Source of the DNA: Marinoscillum sp040218045
GTDB lineage: Bacteria; Bacteroidota; Bacteroidia; Cytophagales; Cyclobacteriaceae
DNA: 64,000 bases
NCBI GenBank assembly: GCA_040218045.1
Contig: JAVJQA010000025.1
Coordinates: 16,223 to 80,222, forward strand
Direction of reading: 5' to 3'
The position numbers and the translations under genes are program-made. Position 1 is the first letter of the stretch. Each line of letters begins with the position of its first letter. Of the stretch, positions 62,215 to 64,000 are shown piece by piece. Below the pieces are notes generated by a model. The model was not told the origin of the DNA. It ran no database searches and was given only the letters and a program-made list of their open reading frames with translations.

Positions 62215-63159
62215 CTATTTGTAAGCTCCCATTCCTGAGAACTTTTCAATTCGATTGTCTATTCTCTTTTCAGCTGATTGCTTACTCAAAGCTTTGATAT
62301 GCTTCATCAATTCCTTCTTAAGTTCTTCAGAGGATCCTTTCATGTCTGTGTGAGCTCCACCTAATGGCTCCTTGATGATGCCATCTATAAGCTTGTTTGC
62401 CAGCATATCCTTGGCTGTGAGCTTAAGGGCTTCTGCCGCCTGCTCTTTGTAATCCCAGCTTCTCCAGAGTATAGAAGAACATGATTCTGGAGAAATCACC
62501 GAGTACCAGGTATTTTCCATCATCAATACTTTGTCAGCTATAGCAATCCCAAGCGCACCACCTGATGCGCCCTCTCCTATGATCACACTCACCACAGGCA
62601 CCTTGAGCATCATCATCTCTTTGAGGTTTCTTGCAATGGCTTCTCCTTGCCCCCTCTCTTCAGCTTCTAACCCTGGATATGCTCCCGGAGTGTCAACCAA
62701 TGTGATGATTGGCCGATCAAACTTTTCAGCCAATTTCATCAGGCGAAGCGCCTTCCTATACCCTTCAGGGTTTGCCATACCAAAATTTCGCTCTTGTCTT
62801 TGCTTGGTATTTCTTCCTTTTTGCTGACCTAGTATCATAACGGCTTGTCCGTCAATACTCGCAAAGCCACCAACCATCGCTTTATCGTCCTTTACAGTAC
62901 GATCTCCATGCAGTTCCACAAAATCATCGGAGATTTCATAGATGTAATCTAGCGTGTAGGGCCTCTCAGGATGTCTGGACAGTTGTACTCTTTGCCATCT
63001 TGTTAGATTTTCAAAAGTCTCTTTCTTCAACTTCACTATTTTTGTTTCCAACTTTTTGATGGCTTCTGTTACATCCACGTCACTTTGTTGGGCAAGTTGC
63101 TTCATGTCTCTCAACTTGCTTTCTAACTCTACTATGGGTTTTTCGAACTCTAAGTGCAT
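62215..63159 (-). CDS. accA: Acetyl-CoA carboxylase carboxyltransferase subunit alpha
   Basis: AccA and AccD together transfer the carboxyl group from biotin to acetyl-CoA, giving malonyl-CoA for fatty acid synthesis. The 314-residue protein is of normal length. The N-terminal helical part (about 1-75) precedes SRHPERPYTLDYIYEI. The crotonase-like core follows with LVDTPGAYPGLEAEERGQ, VIGEGASGGALGIA and YSVISPESCSSILW. The first gene of a minus-strand lipid-related run with patatin and acyltransferase. A -7 box lies just upstream. Confidence 0.97.
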   Translation of the reverse strand: MHLEFEKPIVELESKLRDMKQLAQQSDVDVTEAIKKLETKIVKLKKETFENLTRWQRVQLSRHPERPYTLDYIYEISDDFVELHGDRTVKDDKAMVGGFASIDGQAVMILGQQKGRNTKQRQERNFGMANPEGYRKALRLMKLAEKFDRPIITLVDTPGAYPGLEAEERGQGEAIARNLKEMMMLKVPVVSVIIGEGASGGALGIAIADKVLMMENTWYSVISPESCSSILWRSWDYKEQAAEALKLTAKDMLANKLIDGIIKEPLGGAHTDMKGSSEELKKELMKHIKALSKQSAEKRIDNRIEKFSGMGAYK

Positions 63160-63178
63160 CGCTCAGTTTTTGTTGGGA

Positions 63179-63186
63179 CAAATGTA
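63179..63186 (-). promoter_or_regulatory. -7 box of the accA operon
   Basis: Read on the minus strand this is TACATTTG, an exact TAnnTTTG match, 19 bp before the accA ATG. That implies a short leader of about 13 bases. The -33 element is not clear. Confidence 0.45.
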
Positions 63187-63254
63187 TTAAGATTTCAACT
63201 TTTCATTGGTTTAATGGTAATTGAAATAATGAGAAAATTAATTGTTTTGAAGTG

Positions 63255-63285
63255 TTGGATTTAAAAACCTAACCATATAGTTTTG
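63255..63285 (+). promoter_or_regulatory. Promoter of tRNA-Asp
   Basis: TTG at 63255-63257, a 20-bp spacer and TAGTTTTG at 63278-63285 match the Bacteroidota consensus in both boxes and spacing. The tRNA begins 63 bp downstream of the -7 box. Confidence 0.55.
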
Positions 63286-63348
63286 CAACGCAATTGAGAG
63301 GAACGGTAGAGCAAAAGAGCAATTTCCATCTCAATAAACACAAAAAAT

Positions 63349-63422
63349 GGTGTGGTAGTTCAGTTGGTTAGAATGCCTGCCTGTCACGCAGGAGGTCGCG
63401 GGTTCGAGTCCCGTCCATACCG
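63349..63422 (+). tRNA. tRNA-Asp (GUC)
   Basis: A 74-nt cloverleaf. The acceptor GGTGTGG pairs with CCATACC (one G-T pair), the D arm contains AGTTCAGTTGGTTAGAAT, the anticodon arm is CCTGC-CTGTCAC-GCAGG with anticodon GTC, and the T arm is GCGGG-TTCGAGT-CCCGT. The discriminator is G, as required for Asp, and CCA is not encoded. Confidence 0.96.
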
Positions 63423-63423
63423 C

Positions 63424-63457
63424 AAAAAGCCTTGGAATTTCCAGGGCTTTTTTTGTT
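63424..63457 (+). terminator. Terminator between tRNA-Asp and the GIY-YIG gene
   Basis: AAAAGCCTTGGAA pairs with TTTCCAGGGCTTTT (one G-T pair) and is followed by more T. It starts immediately at the tRNA end and lies just upstream of the GIY-YIG start codon, so that gene depends on read-through or its own promoter. Confidence 0.7.
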
Positions 63458-63468
63458 TTATCAGTCTT

Positions 63469-63741
63469 ATGTTTTTCGTTTACATCATCTACTCAAAACA
63501 AGCTGCCAAATACTACAAAGGGTTCACTTCTGATCCGTTGAAGAGAGTAGCTCAGCATAATAGAGGTGAAAGTAGGTATACTTCGATAGTCGGTGATTGG
63601 GAACTTATTTATCTGGAGATATTTGACGATAAGTCGGATGCCCTCAAAAGAGAAAAAGTCCTCAAAAAATATGACCATAAGCAAATCAACAGGCTCGTGG
63701 GTTCTCCTAAAAACCAACTCTCTGAATATTTAAACAAGTAA
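63469..63741 (+). CDS. Small GIY-YIG nuclease-domain protein
   Basis: A 90-residue protein consisting of just the GIY-YIG fold (UPF0213/YhbQ-like). FVYIIYS represents the GIY strand and YYKGFT the YIG strand; LKRVAQHN gives the conserved Arg, and LKREKVLKK the Glu that binds the metal. The frame is open upstream through tRNA-Asp, but ATG 63469 fits the domain exactly and lies after the tRNA terminator. GIY-YIG ORFs of this size directly downstream of tRNA genes recur in Bacteroidota. Cellular role unknown. Its stop codon overlaps a duplicated piece of tRNA-Asp. Confidence 0.85.
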   Translation: MFFVYIIYSKQAAKYYKGFTSDPLKRVAQHNRGESRYTSIVGDWELIYLEIFDDKSDALKREKVLKKYDHKQINRLVGSPKNQLSEYLNK

Positions 63742-63860
63742 TGCCTGCCTGTCATCCCCAAAGCATTGGGGACGGGTTCGAGCCCTGACGACTAGTCAGG
63801 ATGATGACTCATACCTTCATCCCGTCCACCTGTCCCGACTATCAATCTTGGGATACCGTA
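63740..63860 (+). repeat. Mosaic of tRNA-Asp 3' fragments and REP-like hairpins
   Basis: AATGCCTGCCTGTCA (63740-63754) equals 15 bases of tRNA-Asp up to the anticodon. GGGTTCGAG (63774-63782) equals its T arm, CCCGTCCA (63821-63828) its T-arm 3' side and acceptor start, and ATACCG (63853-63858) its acceptor end. Three hairpin sequences separate them: CCCCAA/TTGGGG (63756-63771), CCTGAC/GTCAGG (63784-63800) and TCCC/GGGA (63833-63853). The result cannot fold as a tRNA. It looks like a degenerate tRNA copy invaded by REP-type palindromes, or a composite repeat that resembles tRNA. Confidence 0.6.
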
Positions 63861-63899
63861 AAAGAGGCTGTCCAAAAAGTAATTTGGACAGCTTTTTTT
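63861..63899 (+). terminator. GGCTGTCC hairpin terminator
   Basis: GCTGTCCAAA (63867-63876) pairs with TTTGGACAGC (63883-63892), followed by seven T. Its outer sequence GAGGCTGTC is shared with the ends of the two palindromic elements. It may end the GIY-YIG transcript or mark the left end of the mobile element that starts next. Confidence 0.65.
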
Positions 63900-63908
63900 A
63901 TGATTAGT

Positions 63909-63952
63909 CTCATAGATTTATTATATTACATATAACGTTATATATCTATGAG
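63909..63952 (+). promoter_or_regulatory. Inverted repeat covering the start codon of the last gene
   Basis: CTCATAGAT (63909-63917) is the exact complement of ATCTATGAG (63944-63952), which contains the ATG at 63948. Between them lies the perfect palindrome ATATAACGTTATAT (63930-63943). A transcript entering from the left would fold and bury the start codon, whereas one starting inside the repeat would not. Confidence 0.4.
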
Positions 63953-64000
63953 TAAGCCTATTTTCAAAAGCCTTCCGAGCACTTCTCCTGAACTTTTCCC
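63948..64000 (+). CDS. Start of a probable transposase gene (partial)
   Basis: ATG 63948 opens a frame that runs off the window after 17 codons: MSKPIFKSLPSTSPELF. The opening resembles the first residues of IS1182-type transposases (a short MSK-x-x-FK start followed by Pro/Leu-rich sequence). The inverted repeat over the start codon and the GAGGCTGTCC palindrome just upstream are also in keeping with an insertion sequence end. Only 17 residues are visible, so this is a weak call. Confidence 0.35.
   Translation, partial: MSKPIFKSLPSTSPELF

Noticed and set aside
62211..62249. Longer start for the patatin gene
   Set aside because: The extra residues lie within accA, and the patatin fold begins exactly at ATG 62210.
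63352..63468. Open frame through tRNA-Asp that would extend the GIY-YIG protein by 39 residues
   Set aside because: The extension is simply translated tRNA and terminator sequence, and the domain starts exactly at ATG 63469.
63861..63899. Third copy of the 129-bp palindromic element
   Set aside because: Only the outer GAGGCTGTC bases agree. The hairpin is 39 bp and lacks the two internal stems.
1..64000. CRISPR arrays, prophage or conjugative genes
   Set aside because: No regularly spaced direct repeats and no phage or transfer proteins were seen in the window.

Overview
The window looks like chromosomal DNA of a Bacteroidota bacterium, most likely a marine member of the Cytophagales; this placement is inferred. 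The signs are a SusC/SusD pair, type IX secretion C-terminal tails on two large exported proteins, lipoproteins whose Cys is followed by acidic residues, -7 promoter boxes of the TAnnTTTG type, no clear Shine-Dalgarno sites, several forced TTG or GTG starts, and families largely confined to the phylum (DUF5683, DUF6048, GSCFA, DUF4397). No phage or conjugative genes were seen. A probable insertion sequence begins at the right edge.

Layout. 1-12.5 kb: end of an unknown gene, a barrel-like protein, pyrG and yidC, a 129-bp palindromic element, parA-parB-DUF5683-dapB-lepB, a CPA-type antiporter with an RCK domain, and a DUF4397 lipoprotein followed by an inverted second copy of the palindromic element. 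12.7-29.6 kb: ung with a 45-residue membrane protein, apaG and a methyltransferase, the rpsF-rpsR-rplI operon, a GSCFA protein, a DUF255 protein, priA with two envelope genes, then surE-hypothetical-ribBA-dnaG on the minus strand and a Uma2 protein.

29.6-46 kb is a minus-strand polysaccharide utilization locus: susC, susD, a LamG-type lipoprotein, three tandem glycoamylase-like/GH144-type lipoproteins, the wreck of an esterase gene, a GH3 beta-glucosidase, a sulfatase and an alpha/beta hydrolase. GH144 plus GH3 points to beta-1,2-glucan. SusC/SusD and the LamG protein would bind and import glucan, the GH144-type enzymes would cut it, and the GH3 enzyme would release glucose.

Directly upstream (46285-48078) lies the most interesting gene. 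It encodes a 7TMR-DISM membrane receptor whose cytoplasmic tail is a coiled coil joined to a transposase-type (IS1595-like) zinc ribbon and a helix-turn-helix-like segment. A 12-bp motif, TAAYGCTTTAAT, occurs twice upstream of susC and once upstream of this gene, which suggests an operator. I propose a one-component, membrane-bound glucan sensor built on a domesticated transposase DNA-binding domain.

48.2-63.2 kb: mrp and a NifU-like gene, an M43 metalloprotease, a tandem-fused D-Ala-D-Ala ligase with a PASTA protein, a T9SS cargo protein, a rhodanese, an M50 protease, a HAD hydrolase, a CAU tRNA, an acyltransferase, a patatin and accA. The right end has tRNA-Asp, a GIY-YIG gene in its 3' flank, a mosaic of tRNA-Asp pieces and REP-like hairpins, and the start of a probable transposase gene whose start codon lies inside an inverted repeat.
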